Source of the DNA: Anniella stebbinsi | Taxonomy: Eukaryota > Chordata > Lepidosauria > Squamata > Anniellidae | Direction: 5' to 3' | Assembly (NCBI GenBank): GCA_029215795.1 | Contig: JARDYH010000002.1 | Location: 276,094,310 to 276,158,309 of the forward strand | DNA: 64,000 bases | Shown here: positions 45,320-56,742 of the stretch, one piece after another | How the letters are laid out: each line of letters starts with the position of its first letter | How positions within the stretch are numbered: the first letter of the stretch is position 1 | Notes under the pieces: model-generated | Told to the model about the DNA's origin: nothing | Seen by the model: only the letters and a program-made list of their open reading frames with translations | The model's database searches: none | Program-made: the position numbers and the translations under genes

Positions 45320-45679
45320 GTTTAAATGTTTTTTTACGGGAGGAAAAATGTTCCTAGAGAAAAAGAGTGTGTCAGGGAGAAGAGGTTTGGCTGAATGCTC
45401 CTTTAGTAACAAGCAGTTTTGCCTCCACCCCATTTTTTATATATATATAAAGAAGCATTCAAATATGCACCCCTATCCCTTTTCAGTTTGAAGTGGTACA
45501 TTCTGGGGAAAAATGGATTGTATAAAAAGGCTCTTTATTTGCTTTAAAGCAGCGTGCTTCTACTTGCTTGGGATGATGAGAATTGTAGTCCAACACATCT
45601 GGAGGACACCAGGTTAGGGAAGGTTGCCTTAGGCAATGACTTGTGGTGAGTCCACTTATACAAACCTATGGTGTGTGTG

Positions 45680-46249
45680 ACTGCTCTTAGAGTTGGGAAA
45701 GCACAGAAAAGAGTAACTAAAATGATCAAGAGGCTGTGGCAACTCCCCCATGAGGAATGGTTACAACATCTGGGGTTGTTTAGCTTAGAAAATTCTGAGT
45801 AAGTGGGGGAGGGACATAATAAAGGTGTACAAAAATATGCATGGTGCGGAGAAAGCGGATAGGGAATCATTTTTCTCTGTCTCTCATAATACTAGAACCT
45901 GGGGTCATCCCATGAGGCTGATTGGTGGGAGATTCAGGACAGATAAAAGGAAGTCCTTCTTCACACAGTGCATAATTAAATATGTAATTCATTTTCACAA
46001 GGAATGACCATCAATTTAGATAAGTCTATCAATGGCTACTGGTCTTGATGGTTATATGCTACCTCCGGGATCAGAGGTAGTTAGTTTATATACACCAGAT
46101 GCTGGGAAACATGGGTGGGAGGGTGCTGTTGCATTCATGTCCTGCTTGTGGGTTTCCTGTGGGCAGCTGGTGGCCACTGTGTGAAGAAAACACTTGACTA
46201 AATGGACCTTTGGTGTGCTCCAGCATGGCTCTTCTTACATTCTTATGAG
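45680..46249 (+). mobile_element. CR1-type LINE 3' end, second subfamily
   Basis: AGAGTAACTAAAATGATCAA, GAGGGACATAATAAAGGTGT, AGGAAGTCCTTCTTCACACA and CTCCAGCATGGCTCTTCTTA are CR1 3' landmarks. The tail (TTACATTCTTATGAG) varies from the 34,136 copy. Heavily mutated. Confidence 0.75.
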
Positions 46250-46559
46250 TCATCAAAATGGTGGCAGATCCTAGTATTTTTAGACAGCAAGTTGGATCGA
46301 TTCTATTCCTGGCTAAATATCCATTGTTTTCAATGGGTCTGCTCTAAGCATGACAACGTTGTTATCCATTTGTTGTTATTAATGAAATTTCTGACCTCAT
46401 TCATTATCTCTTGTGCACATTCTCCATTCTGTGCATTCATACCAACAACCATATAGATCGTCCTCACCACACACTGGGGGTGAGTGAAATAAAGGATTGC
46501 CTTCTCTCATTTGCACACAGCGATACACCAATATAGGGTCTCACATAGCACAGATCTCC
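46250..46559. other. Unassigned intronic sequence
   Basis: Nothing recognised. Confidence 0.4.
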
Positions 46560-46943
46560 CTTTCATATATGCACAGAGCTGATTTTGGTTTCTCCGAGTT
46601 TCTCATCTTTTTTCCAATTTTAAGTTCAGTTTGTCTTGATGTTTGGAAATTTATCCAATTTTAAGTTTGGTGTATTCCAAACTTTATTATTTTAAACAAG
46701 TTTACATAAAAACTCATAAACATTTTTTGTGCACGTTTCTGCTAATAATCCATTTGAATATGCATTTTGCCTAATATACACATTTGTTGCAAGCAGTTTA
46801 TATAACAGTTTAAAAATTATTTTCCTTGCTATTTTTTGATTGGAGAATAGCATTGCAAAACTTGGAGAAGTACTAATGTTAAAGGATAACTGAGTTTCTA
46901 ATTTGAACTAAATGGATTTCTCTCCTATCCCTACACAGTATTC
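46560..46943. repeat. AT-rich interspersed repeat, copy 1
   Basis: Shares ordered blocks with 58,587-58,979 (TTTGCCTAATATACAC.. / TTGGCCTAATCAGAT.., GCAGTTTATGATTGGAGAA-like) and ends CTCCTATCCCTA. Probably a non-autonomous DNA element. Confidence 0.55.
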
Positions 46944-47207
46944 CCACCAGTTTGCAACTGTAGTAGATCTTGATGGATTCCAGTCTGGCAACAGGGTCAA
47001 CCCACAGCTCTGAATGCCATTGTTGAGTTAAGCAAGGTTGTTGGAACTAAATCACATACCACACCCTATCACCCTAGAGATTCCGCTATACACAAATAAC
47101 AGTTCAATTTACCTCATTCACTGCCTTTAATCATTTTATCCCAACATTTATTTGCCAAATTCCTCTGCCAGCTGCCTTCATTTGGCAATTTGAAGATGGG
47201 TTCTAAA
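46944..47207. other. Unassigned intronic sequence
   Basis: Nothing recognised. Confidence 0.4.
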
Positions 47208-47212
47208 GCTGA

Positions 47213-47246
<34 letters not shown>

Positions 47247-47330
47247 GTTATTATTTATTACACTTATATACCACCCCATAGTCGAAGCTCTCTGGGTGGT
47301 TTACAAAAATTGAAAGATTTAACACTAAAA
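47208..47330 (-). mobile_element. L2-type 3' UTR with (TTA)n tail
   Basis: (TTA)n at 47,214-47,258 followed by TATATACCACCCCATAGTCG...CTCTGGGTGGTTTACA, the complement of the L2 3' UTR. Confidence 0.75.
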
Positions 47331-47774
47331 AGTCAATATACAAAATTTAAAATCTTATTTGGACCCAGGATTTCCTGAGAAACACAAGGAAGTCACATTT
47401 GTTTGGTTTCTTCTCAAAGCAACTTCATCCCATGAATTCTTGGACCACATGGGTTAGTGGCACAGGAATAGCATCAGCTTATATCTGCATGCCTTCTTTA
47501 AGCATAAGCTTAGGCCTAGAGGAAAGGTGGACTTCCTTAGGCAGAATGATACATACCAGTCTGACACATCACTGCTTGATAAGCACTACCTTGCTGCACC
47601 ATTTTTGATGGAAGGTTGGAATATGAATTAAATAAAACATATATATTTATTGATATACCACTGAATATAATCAAATCTCTTAGCAGTTCATAATATTAAA
47701 ATACAACATTAAAATTTATTAAATAAACACTGATGTAGCAGTAAGTGCCAGGGAAACAAAGTACTTACTTTAGA

Positions 47775-47945
47775 TAGGGTGACCATGTTTTGGAAACCAA
47801 AAAGGAGGACATCATGGCCAACCCTCAAGGAGGCGTGCCCACCCCAACATGTCCAGCCCCCAAGGTTGTGTGCCCATCCTGACATAACCGTCCCCAAGGG
47901 TGTGTGGCCTTGGTCACACGTCTCATTTATTGAACTGTAAACCAA
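47775..47945. mobile_element. hAT-like left terminus
   Basis: TAGGGTGACCATGTTTTGGA...AAAAAGGAGGACATC. A complementary right-type end (CAAAAAGGAGGACATGTCTG...GGTCACCCTA) lies at 53,715-53,759. Confidence 0.5.
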
Positions 47946-48435
47946 AATTTAAAAGTCAATAAAATATGATATCATCGAGCATCTCTGAATCCTACAACTA
48001 AACCATTACTGTTGTGAAATGCAGTCAGAGATTGGAAAAAGGAGGAAAGGACCAGGACAACAACATCACTTCTTCCCATGTTTATTTTACAAATATTTCT
48101 CGCAAAAACAAAAGTGGGTTACATCACCACCAAAGAATTCAAATGCTGAGATTTCAGCAGGCATTATGACATACTTCCAATGATTTCTTTGCAACCATAA
48201 AAGCTAGAATCCTCTTTAAAAAGAAAAATGCAGATTCTCAGGTGGCTGAACTCTGGGTCCAGCAGTATCACATTCTGCATTTCTGGCTATTACAGAAACA
48301 GGTCAGATCACCAGTCCAATTGCTAATCCCCACCACAGCAGACACATTGAAGCAATGGAACTTAAATAAGTGTGGATTTATCAAGTTCCCATCGATTCAC
48401 TGTGTCTACTCTAGTTAGGAGTAGCAATTGGATTT

Positions 48436-48655
48436 AGGCCTCCAACTTGTATGCATCATTCTTGAAGTGTGGTGCTCAGAACTGGACGCAATATTCAAGA
48501 TGAGGCCTAACCAGTGCCAGATAGAGGGGAACCAGTACCTCATGCGATTTGGAAGCTATACTCTATTAATGCATCCCAAAATAGCATTCACTTTATTTGC
48601 AGCCACATCACACTGTTGGTTCATATTCAGCTTGTGATCTACAACACATGCAAGT
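48436..48655 (-). mobile_element. CR1 LINE fragment
   Basis: Complement of the CR1 ORF2 C-terminal region: CCAGTTCTGAGCACCACACT..., AGGCCTCATCTTGAATATTG and AGATCACAAGCTGAATATGA, aligned to the 34,136 copy. Confidence 0.8.
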
Positions 48656-48945
48656 GAAATGATCCAAAGTTATTCCCTTGTCTGAAAAGCTATGTAGGAA
48701 CATTGAATAGGTGTAAAAGGTGCAGGGTCAAATGCTATACAACATAATGTTGTACATTTTGATATACACATGAAAATACCTGCAGGCGATATGTAAAAGA
48801 ACTGGCAAGAAAGTTCAGAGTTTTAGCATATGGAATTTTCAATATACAAAGATAAATATACACTTTTTCTAATATTGTCCTGCAGGGTATAAATGAGTTG
48901 GCAACATCTTCCTACCAATAACCAAAGTAAAAGCTGGCTTTCCAA

Positions 48946-49582
48946 TAGGGATGTGTATCGTATCGTTAGAATTTACAATAACGATACGATATGTTCTTTA
49001 TCGTGCACATGAGTTACAATAACGATACGATAGAAAAACCTACGATAATCATCGGAGATGATAATTTTCGGGCAATTTTATCATTTTATCGGACTGCCAT
49101 ATAAATATACCTATAACTTCTGTATTTTAAAAGTTAGAGACTTGAAACTTGGTCACAGTGCTTCTGGGGTATGCCTAAGTATGTGTACGAAATTTGAGAT
49201 CGATCCCTCCAAGTCTCAATTTTATATGAATTTATTAAAGATCATTTCCGCTCTGACAGATCAGAATGACAGCTCGCCAGACCTGTCAGAATGGAAATGA
49301 TCTTTAAAAAATTAATATAAAATCGAGGGTTGGAGGGATTGATCTCAAATTTCATACATATACTTAGGCATACCCCATAAGCACTGTGACCAAGTTTCAA
49401 GCCTCTAACTTTTAAAATAAGAAGTTATAAGCATTTTTTCTTTCTGCCAAAAATACCATTTTTTAACAATAATTATTGTGAAGACGATATGGATTACCTA
49501 CGATATGAATGAAGACAATATTTTTTGGGGTCCAAAATGACGATAACTATAAAAAATGATATTTTTGGCATGCACACCCCTA
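48946..49582. mobile_element. Palindromic hAT-type MITE, 637 bp
   Basis: Ends TAGGGATGTGTATCG and GGCATGCACACCCCTA, flanked by CTTTCCAA and CTTTCCGA (8-bp duplication, 7 of 8). TAACGATACG motifs cluster at both ends, and the arms pair through the whole length around a centre near 49,262 (AAACTTGGTCACAGTGCTT against AAGCACTGTGACCAAGTTT). Confidence 0.9.
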
Positions 49583-51155
49583 CTTTCCGAATATATTTCT
49601 TTCTGGTCTCCAGCACTCCAACACAGAAAAAAGAGTGCAGCATGCATGTGCTTAAACAATATTGTGTTATTTGATGCAAAACAGTCTGTATTATGCCAGT
49701 TCATTAGCCTTGCAGCTAAAATGGCGCTTTTCAAAAACCTAGTTGTGCATACACATCATAGTTTGTGATAGGGCAAATCAAACGTTCATAAAGAAATAAA
49801 ATCTAAACTGAGTTTAACTTTTGATAATCTTGAATCATACACAGATCCAGCACAGATTTAACTATATATGGCCGTTGTAATCATGATGAGGAGTTCAAGA
49901 GCCAGATTTGGGATGTGTAGATCCTCTCCTTGCAGCCTTTCCCCTCCCTGGAGCAAAACTTTTCCAAGCCTACTTAACCATGTCTGAGTTTGTGGACACC
50001 TATATTAACCACAGTTTCTCTCTATTGCAGCTCAAGATTTGGTCCAGAAAGGCAACTTATAAACATTTAAGTAAAATAAATAAGAGCGCAATTTTATGTA
50101 TGTTTAAACAACAAAAAATCCTACAACTTCCAGCATGCCCCAGCCAGTTGTAGGACTTTTTTCTGTCTCATCACATATTGAATTGCACCTTAAATAAATA
50201 AAATGACAATGAACTGCTTAATCCAGGTTAAGTTGGGTGATAGGGCGCCAATTCTATTTCTCCTTTAAACCTAAGCCTAGAGAAACAGTAGAAATGCTGA
50301 AACAGTGCCTGAATGGAGCAATGAACTCGATGACAGCAAATAAGCTAAAACTCAGCTGAGACAAGACAGGTTGTTCACTGGTTCTAGGAGATGCTATTCA
50401 ATCTATCATGGATTTCTTTTACTGGATTCATGGGTTTTAAATGTCTGTTTTACCAATATTTTCTGCTTTGTTATGTATTTCATATATGACTGCTTCTGTT
50501 TACTGTTTTAAATGTTGTAATATTAGAAGTCACAGTAGACTCAAAAGGTGATTTGTCATTCTTAAAATATAAATACAATACATAAAAGTAAAAATAATTT
50601 GGCATCCAATGCAGCAGCTGTCATATTCATGTTTCTAGGTGGAGAGGAATGCACCTAAGATAAAAATCAGTTCCTTCTCTCCCACCTCGCAGCTACAAGT
50701 AGCAAATCAATATCATTGGGGGGGGGGGGGGGGAGAGAACTGTACCCTTAGCACCCAAGAGTGAGAAACAAGAATTTTGAATAGACAGAGGCAATGAAAG
50801 AGAACTGAAAGTTTATAGCTAGAATTAGATGAAGATGAGGGGACCTGCCAAGTGTTCTCTGTGGTTTCTGTTGTAGTCCAACAAGGCTGGGAAAGTCTCC
50901 CATCAGGATTTTTTGAGCTTTATTAATCGGTGATGTACAAGTAAAACAGCCCTTGGTTCTCAGAAAGAATATGCTTGTGGCATTATCAAGCACAAACCAG
51001 ACAGTGAAATGCAAACCAACCTCCTCAAGGATAAATCAGTTTAAAGAGTGTGAGGGGAGACTTGGGCAGCTGGGCTGGGTGCCAAAATGAGTACCTCATG
51101 CTCAAGAAAGCATGAGAGGATGGCATCTCTAAAGAAATAGGGGTTGAGAGACTGA
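49583..51155. other. Unassigned intronic sequence
   Basis: Includes a poly-G run at about 50,718-50,732. No recognised gene or full repeat. Confidence 0.4.
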
Positions 51156-51682
51156 GGCCCTTTCTGCACCAGCCATTTCCCCCATGGCTGCCCCTGCCTG
51201 CTTGTATCCCGCAAGCAGGCAGGGGCCAGCCCTCCATATTCCCAGGATTTCAGGGAACGTTACCATCCTGATTTGTTCCCTGCTCCCGAGAGGGAAGTGA
51301 GATGGGTGGCTGGTGTGGCTGCCCATCCCGAGTGCAGCTGCGCTTATCCTCGAGTAAGCGTGGCTGCAGCGATGGCCACGGAGCCACACTGCATGGCTTT
51401 GAGGCCATTGGGGGGGCAGCGAAATTGCCATCCCCAGGATGACGGGGGAGGGGGGGCCTGATTGTGCACCACAGGTTTTTGTTAAACTTACTTTTGAGGA
51501 GGAGTGCTCATGCTCTGCTCCACGGATCATCTGGAAAAAAATGGCTGCCACGACTTCTGATGGTCTGAGAGAAGCCCGGACAGTCGCGTTGTGGTGCATC
51601 CTCATTGTGCTGGACCCAGAAATGCTCAATTCTGGGTTTGGCCACTTCCAGCCCTCTCCACCTCTATGATGCAGAAAGGGCC
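51156..51682. mobile_element. PIF/Harbinger-like MITE, 527 bp
   Basis: Inverted termini GGCCCTTTCTGCA and TGCAGAAAGGGCC with a 3-bp TGA duplication (51,153-51,155 and 51,683-51,685). The 3-bp T-N-A target and GGCCCTTT start suit Harbinger. No transposase. Confidence 0.8.
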
Positions 51683-53208
51683 TGAGAAAGGAGGGGAGCT
51701 AGCAAGAGAAAGGGGGCAAGAACTGGGCTAATTACCTGAGAGTGCAAGGTAGAGACACGAGCACAAGGGAGCAGAAGCATGAGGGGCTACAAAAGAGACG
51801 GTTGGTGGGCAGAATTCAGGGAAGGGAAGAGAGCGGCAAATGAGGGTGAGGAAGGGAGCGCGGAAGAGGTGAGGTGTGGAGGGAAGGGCTTGGGACAAGC
51901 TTCAGCACAGAAGTAGGAAGGGTTTGCTCATTCTTGCTGACTCCTTTCTCAGTCAGAAAAAAGAGAGCTGGAGATGAGAGCTCTAGCAACGCAAGGAACA
52001 AACGGCAAGGAAGAGAAGGAGTTGATTTCAGCCACAGACTAAGTGCAGCCACCAAACAGCCCTTTTGAATCCCTCCACACCTCAGCACTTTCTCTGTCAT
52101 GGGGGGAAGCAATCCACACAAGCATGAGTTGATGTTACAGCTCCCCCTACATCTGGTGGACTCCTGTTCCTCCTCCCTCCTCCCCACAAGAAACACCCAC
52201 TGTCCCACTCACTCTTCACCAGCCCTGCCGTGCCTCTCAGCTCTGTAGGCTCACTTTCTGGTTTCTGCGAGACTTGAGCCCACACACTGTCTGCCTTGTA
52301 AGGACTTTCTTCATTCAGGAAGCCTGTGTGTTCAACAAGGCATTGCAGGATCTCTCATGATATTTTGTTAGACACACAGGCGTGGCTGGAGGGAAAACCC
52401 TTACAGGGCCTAGCACAAGGCCAGGGGCTGATCGGGTGAGAGCAAGCTAAGCACCACCGCCACTGCCTCCCTTCCTCAAATCTTGCAGATTGCTCTGAGT
52501 GTGGCAGCTGGCTGGAATCCCAGGAGGGGACACAGGCCAGGGCAGCCACAGCTGGACAAGGCAAGGGGCCACGCTGCCTGGGCGGAAGCAGACCAAGCAC
52601 CACCGTCACCTCCCTCCACGTACCTTTCCAAATGCAGTGGCTGGAGGCCCGGGCCAGACAGGGGAGCAGGCTGGGGCAACCAAGTGCATGCCGTGGCTGG
52701 GCTTTGGCTGGCACAAAGCCAGGAGCCACACTTCTCAGGCAGGAGCAAGCCAAGCACCGCCAACGCCTCCCTCCATGTGTCTTCCTCTCCAATCGCCCCA
52801 CTGTTGCTGCTGCCACTGTTGCTGGGGTTTTCTGGGTCTTCTAGGCACCCCACTGGCTCCTCTCCCACCTCGCCTTTTGCCTTCACCCTGGCCTGGCCTG
52901 GGCTTCTGCTGCCTCTGCTGTCTCCTCCATCTTCTTTGGTGTGTGTACACACGCCCCACCTCTTCTGGAATTCTCAAGCCTCACACAACTTACGAGAAGT
53001 GTCGCGAGAATTGAGATTCCTGGGACAGAGAGGCTAATGGCAGCGGCAATATGTGCAGCAGCTTCTGGAGGCCCAGAAAACATGAGCCTAGGTCACCCCC
53101 CCCCGAGCAAATTGATGCTTGAAAGGTATATTCAGGCATCAACTGGCTTGGGGGGGCAGAGTCGAGTGCACATTTCTAAGGCCTCCGGAAACTGTGCAGA
53201 TCATCTAA
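51683..53208. repeat. Intronic sequence with GC-rich tandem units at about 52,400-52,850
   Basis: AAGC(T/C)AAGCACC(A/G)CC...CCTCCCT recurs near 52,445, 52,592 and 52,748, a period of about 150 bp. Frames through it are composition artefacts. Confidence 0.5.
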
Positions 53209-53554
53209 GGTCCCCTCTACAAGAATTTGGTTTGGCGCCTGGTTGTCTGATTATGCGCATCTTCTCACAATCGCATTTATGCTTAAACCCTGTAAACGAC
53301 ATGCGGTGAAGCGCATAACCAGCAGTATGAAATGCGCTTTAAAGTGGCTGAAATGCAGAGAATCGCTTGTTTACATGGTCAAAATGCGCTTTAACGGCCA
53401 TGGCAAATTAAAACTCACTATTTAACGTGCATGCGAAGATGCGCATAATCAGAGAGAAAACGCGCCTCAACCCCCAATTTGCGCTCCATTCATGTGGAGG
53501 TAAAATTTTTAATGCGCCTTGAAAGAGCTTTAAATCACTCTTGTAGAGGCACCC
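53209..53554. mobile_element. PIF/Harbinger-like MITE, 346 bp
   Basis: Termini GGTCCCCTCTACAAGA and TCTTGTAGAGGCACCC are imperfect inverted repeats. TAA is duplicated at 53,206-53,208 and 53,555-53,557. The internal arms carry ATGCGCxT motifs in both orientations. Confidence 0.8.
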
Positions 53555-53639
53555 TAAGCTATTAGTGTAGTTGGGCAATATTTGCATGTGCGCAGATACC
53601 CTTCCAGCCATGCTAATGGCGTAGGCTATCTACACGCAT

Positions 53640-53759
53640 TCAGAAGCCTAAGAAACATGTGCCCTGACATTGAAAGAAAAATTTAAAAGTACCCCCAGAT
53701 CCCCTGGGGGCCCAAAAAGGAGGACATGTCTGGGCAAAACCGGACTGTTGGTCACCCTA
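53640..53759. mobile_element. hAT-like right terminus
   Basis: CCCAAAAAGGAGGACATGTC...GTTGGTCACCCTA. Possible partner of the left end at 47,775, but flanks do not match convincingly. Confidence 0.5.
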
Positions 53760-53790
53760 CTTAGAGCCCAAACCATTCACTACTTTAAAG

Positions 53791-54110
53791 TAGGGTGACC
53801 AGATAAAATCCAAGTCAGGGCTCATGTAACTTTAACAGTTGTAGAGAAAAGGGAATTTCAGCCAGGGTCATTTGTATGCAATTAGTTCCTGGTGAAATTC
53901 TCTCTTCATCACAACAGTTAAAGGTGCAGGCACTATACTAGAGTGACCATATACAAAAGAAGGTAGGGCCCCTGCAACTTTAACTGTTGTAATGAAGAGG
54001 GAATTTCACCAGGAACTAATTGCATACAAATGACACTGGCTGAAATTCCCTTTTCTCTACAACTGTTAAAGTTACATGAGCCCTGACCTGGATTTTATCT
54101 GGTCAGCCTA
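53791..54110. mobile_element. 320-bp palindromic MITE, hAT-like, copy 3
   Basis: TAGGGTGACCAGATAAAATC to GATTTTATCTGGTCAGCCTA with an exact 8-bp duplication CTTTAAAG (53,783-53,790 and 54,111-54,118). Same length as copy 1. Its central loop (GCACTATACTAGAGTGACCA) is inverted relative to copies 1 and 2. Confidence 0.93.
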
Positions 54111-54652
54111 CTTTAAAGAAATAGCTACCAACTACAGGAGACTGGCTTTCTTTTTTACTCTAAAGTAAGCACAAGAGGTCCCAATCCTGATTTACAGCCT
54201 GAGTCAATGAAGAACTATGGGCAAAATGGGTGGCCTGGTTTAGGGAGCTGGCATAGTTTGTGAATGCCACACACTTGCATTTGTTACAAAAGTGAGTAGT
54301 ACCACTGTTGCAGAGCTGTTTAAAGGTTCTTGTCTGCTGAGTCTTCCTTCTAAGACAAATCTAGTTGACCTGTTCCCTCTCACTATCCCCTGCTTAATAG
54401 ATACACCACTTTGGTCATGGCATGTACATACATAAGGTGTGGGACCGTGTGGGATGGTTTGTCAGGAGAAAGTTCAATTGTGTCCCCCTATACTTAGTTG
54501 TGAGGCTAGAGGGGTTCTACCATTGGTAATAAAAATGTAGCTTTCCTGGTTGACTCCCCCCGTCTCTACATACAGACCCATACAGGCAGTGGGGCTTTAA
54601 TCCTGATTCTGATCTGTCCTTTCTTTTCTGTTTTGGGGGTATGCATTTGCAG
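54111..54652. other. 3' part of lipase intron 2
   Basis: No recognised repeat. Ends in TTTTGGGGGTATGCATTTGCAG. Confidence 0.4.
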
Positions 54653-54770
54653 AGTGAGGTCATAGAGTACGAAGGCTACCCTAATGAGGAGTATGAAATC
54701 CTTACCAATGATGGCTATTATCTTACCATCAACAGAATTCCTCATGGCAGAAAAAATCCAGAGAATACAG
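54653..54770 (+). CDS. Acid-lipase family gene, exon 3
   Basis: 118 bp between a TTTGCAG acceptor and a GTGTTT donor, the size usual for this exon in the family. It encodes [20 protein letters not shown] and [19 protein letters not shown], matching the family pattern Y-x-G-Y-P-x-E-E-Y-x-x-x-T-x-D-G-Y-x-L-x-x-x-R-I-P-x-G. This is the N-terminal beta-hairpin of the alpha/beta-hydrolase lipase domain. The exon leaves one base (G) to complete a Gly codon with exon 4. Substitutions at normally variable positions only; reading frame intact. Confidence 0.9.
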
Positions 54771-54959
54771 GTGTTTCTTCATTTTTGCATTTTTATTTTT
54801 AAAACTGACACCCCCCTCCAATTGAAATTCTTTTACACTGATTTTCTTTTATGGGGTATTATTCTTTAGTTGTCTAAACTGTAGAAATCTTGGGGGACGG
54901 GAAATCAATTTAAAGCACAATCCTATATATAGTTAGACAGAAAAACACTCTACAACTGC

Positions 54960-55112
54960 CAGCATTCCCCATGTTTTTAGGATGTTTTTAGGATGTTTTA
55001 GGATGTTTTAATGCAGTTTTAATAATGCGTGTCATGTTTTAATCAGTTTTATGTATTTTATCATATTGTTTTTCCCCGCCTCGATCCAAACGGAGAGGAG
55101 GGTAAGAAATAA

Positions 55113-55150
<38 letters not shown>
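54960..55150 (+). mobile_element. L2-type 3' UTR with (TTA)n tail
   Basis: GGATGTTTTAATGCAGTTTT...CCCCGCCTCGATCC...GAAATAAATTATTATT, the sense version of the 13,874 and 60,748 copies; tail 55,113-55,149. Confidence 0.85.
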
Positions 55151-55152
<2 letters not shown>

Positions 55153-55585
55153 CTGGGAGTTTTAAGTTTTTTTTCTGTCTAACCAGACATGGGATTGCAC
55201 CCTTAGTTAAAGTTTCAAATAATGTGCTTTTATCAAATAGAAAAGCCATTATTAAACAAACAAATACTGATAGCAAAAAGAAAAAAGAAAAAAGAAAAAA
55301 GAAAAAAAAAGAGTTGTGTTGTCATTTTCCATGGTGGCATTACACCACATTACAGGAATGTTCTAGAATTAATCCATATCTGGCTCCTAATCAGGGAATA
55401 TGGAGTTTGGTGGAGTACCTAACTACATGTTAAGGAACAGCTATTCCATTTACATAAATTGACACTGGAGACTATATAAAAAAAAGTGAAGCAAATTCTT
55501 TCACGATACAGGACAACTTGTTTTATTATGTTTATATTCCACATTTCTTGCTAGAGGTTGACAGTGACTTACATGCCGTTGCCTG

Positions 55586-56102
55586 TGTTGAGCTGGGTTC
55601 TGGTTCTGCCAGGTCCAGTTCGTCAACCAGGTTCTTTTGGTTATCAAGATGAAACCAGCAACTTGTGCAAAAAGATAACAGTTTATTGATAGAAAATGGA
55701 TGCAGAAATTTCACATCTTCTTCCAGCTAATCAAGCTTTCACAGCTGGGTGTCTGAAGGCGCCCCTACGATAGGTGGGAGGGAGCCTTCCCATTGAGCCA
55801 CAGCAAGTTCTCCAGGCTTGTAGCCTGTACAGTTCCTCCTGAAGCGAGACCGAAGCATGAAGCCCATGGATTGGATCTTATAGGTCCTTTGCTAGATGCC
55901 TGCCTCCTTCTCAGGAGCTGACAGGCTGCATCTGTCCACCCTCTCAGAAGTGGGGAGGGGGGGCAGGCTCCCTCTTGCAGGTTCCCAAAGCATCTAAGCT
56001 TGGGAAACTAATTGCCTTTCTAGTATCAGGTTAGGAGTGAAAAAACCTCCCAGCTCATCTTGAGATAAGACTCTGTGAGAAAAGGGTGACATAACTATGA
56101 CA
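55586..56102 (-). mobile_element. Candidate solo LTR
   Basis: On the minus strand starts TGTCATAGTTATGTCACCC, ends CCCAGCTCAACA, and has AATAAA (complement of 55,683-55,688) in the 3' part. TG...CA ends suit an LTR. Flanking GCCTG and GGCCT are not an exact duplication, so this is tentative. Confidence 0.4.
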
Positions 56103-56165
56103 GGCCTATCCAGGGAATGAGGCCTACTCTTGTCAGCTAAAGCCTGCTAAAATCTATTTACTCTC

Positions 56166-56322
56166 AGCCTATCTACACTACTGCTTTAAAATGTTTAAAA
56201 TGGTTTAAAACAGTTTAAAATGGTTTATAACAGTTTTGAGAACTGTTGGGGCCCAGGGCACACTCCATATACAGTTTTCAAAACATTTTCAAAGTGTTTT
56301 ATCCTGCGTGTGTAGATAGGCT
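56166..56322. mobile_element. Short palindromic MITE, 157 bp
   Basis: Termini AGCCTATCTACAC and GTGTAGATAGGCT are perfect inverted repeats. The interior is AAAATGTTT/AAACATTTT-rich. Harbinger-like by appearance; flanking CTC/CTG is not an exact duplication. Confidence 0.7.
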
Positions 56323-56543
56323 CTGTTGTGTTAGGTTACACTTTGGAACTCTGTGAAGTCCATATTTCTGCTCACTAGCAAACTCACTACACTGCCAGAG
56401 AGTCTCCTATCCACCAGTGATCTGGCTCAGGCCGTTTTAGCTTTAGCAATGCTAACACTACTTGTGTCCTCAAATCTGAAGTGTTGTTGTATTGGAGTTG
56501 GACGTTTGGCTGGAATGTTTATGCCTGATCTTTTCCGCCTCAG

Positions 56544-56742
56544 GTTCAAAGCTTCCTGTATTAGTGATGCCTGGTATTGTTACAAATGGTGGAATCTGGG
56601 TAATTAACCTGGCCAACAACAGCCTGGGCTTCATCCTGGCAGATGCTGGCTATGATGTGTGGCTGGCAAACAACAGGGGAAGCAGATGGTGCTCAAGACA
56701 CCAGAATTTTTCAACTGATCAAGAGGAATTCTGGAATTTCAG
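56544..56742 (+). CDS. Acid-lipase family gene, exon 4 (oxyanion-hole strand)
   Basis: 199 bp, the usual exon size, between TTCCGCCTCAG and a GTTGGT donor, phase 1 in and phase 2 out. It encodes GSKLPVLVMPGIVTNGGIWV, INLANNSLGFILADAGYDVW, LANNRGSRWCSRHQNF and STDQEEFWNF. In active members of this family the segment reads Q-H-G after the beta strand, and the His-Gly region shapes the oxyanion hole; here it reads M-P-G (CCT codon, one base from CAT). The D-V-W-x-x-N-x-R-G segment is kept in altered form. No stop or frameshift, so the change could reflect either a specialised paralogue or early decay. Confidence 0.9.

Noticed and set aside
52355..53309. Frames up to 184 residues on both strands
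   Set aside because: GC-rich tandem units of about 150 bp; frame openness follows composition.
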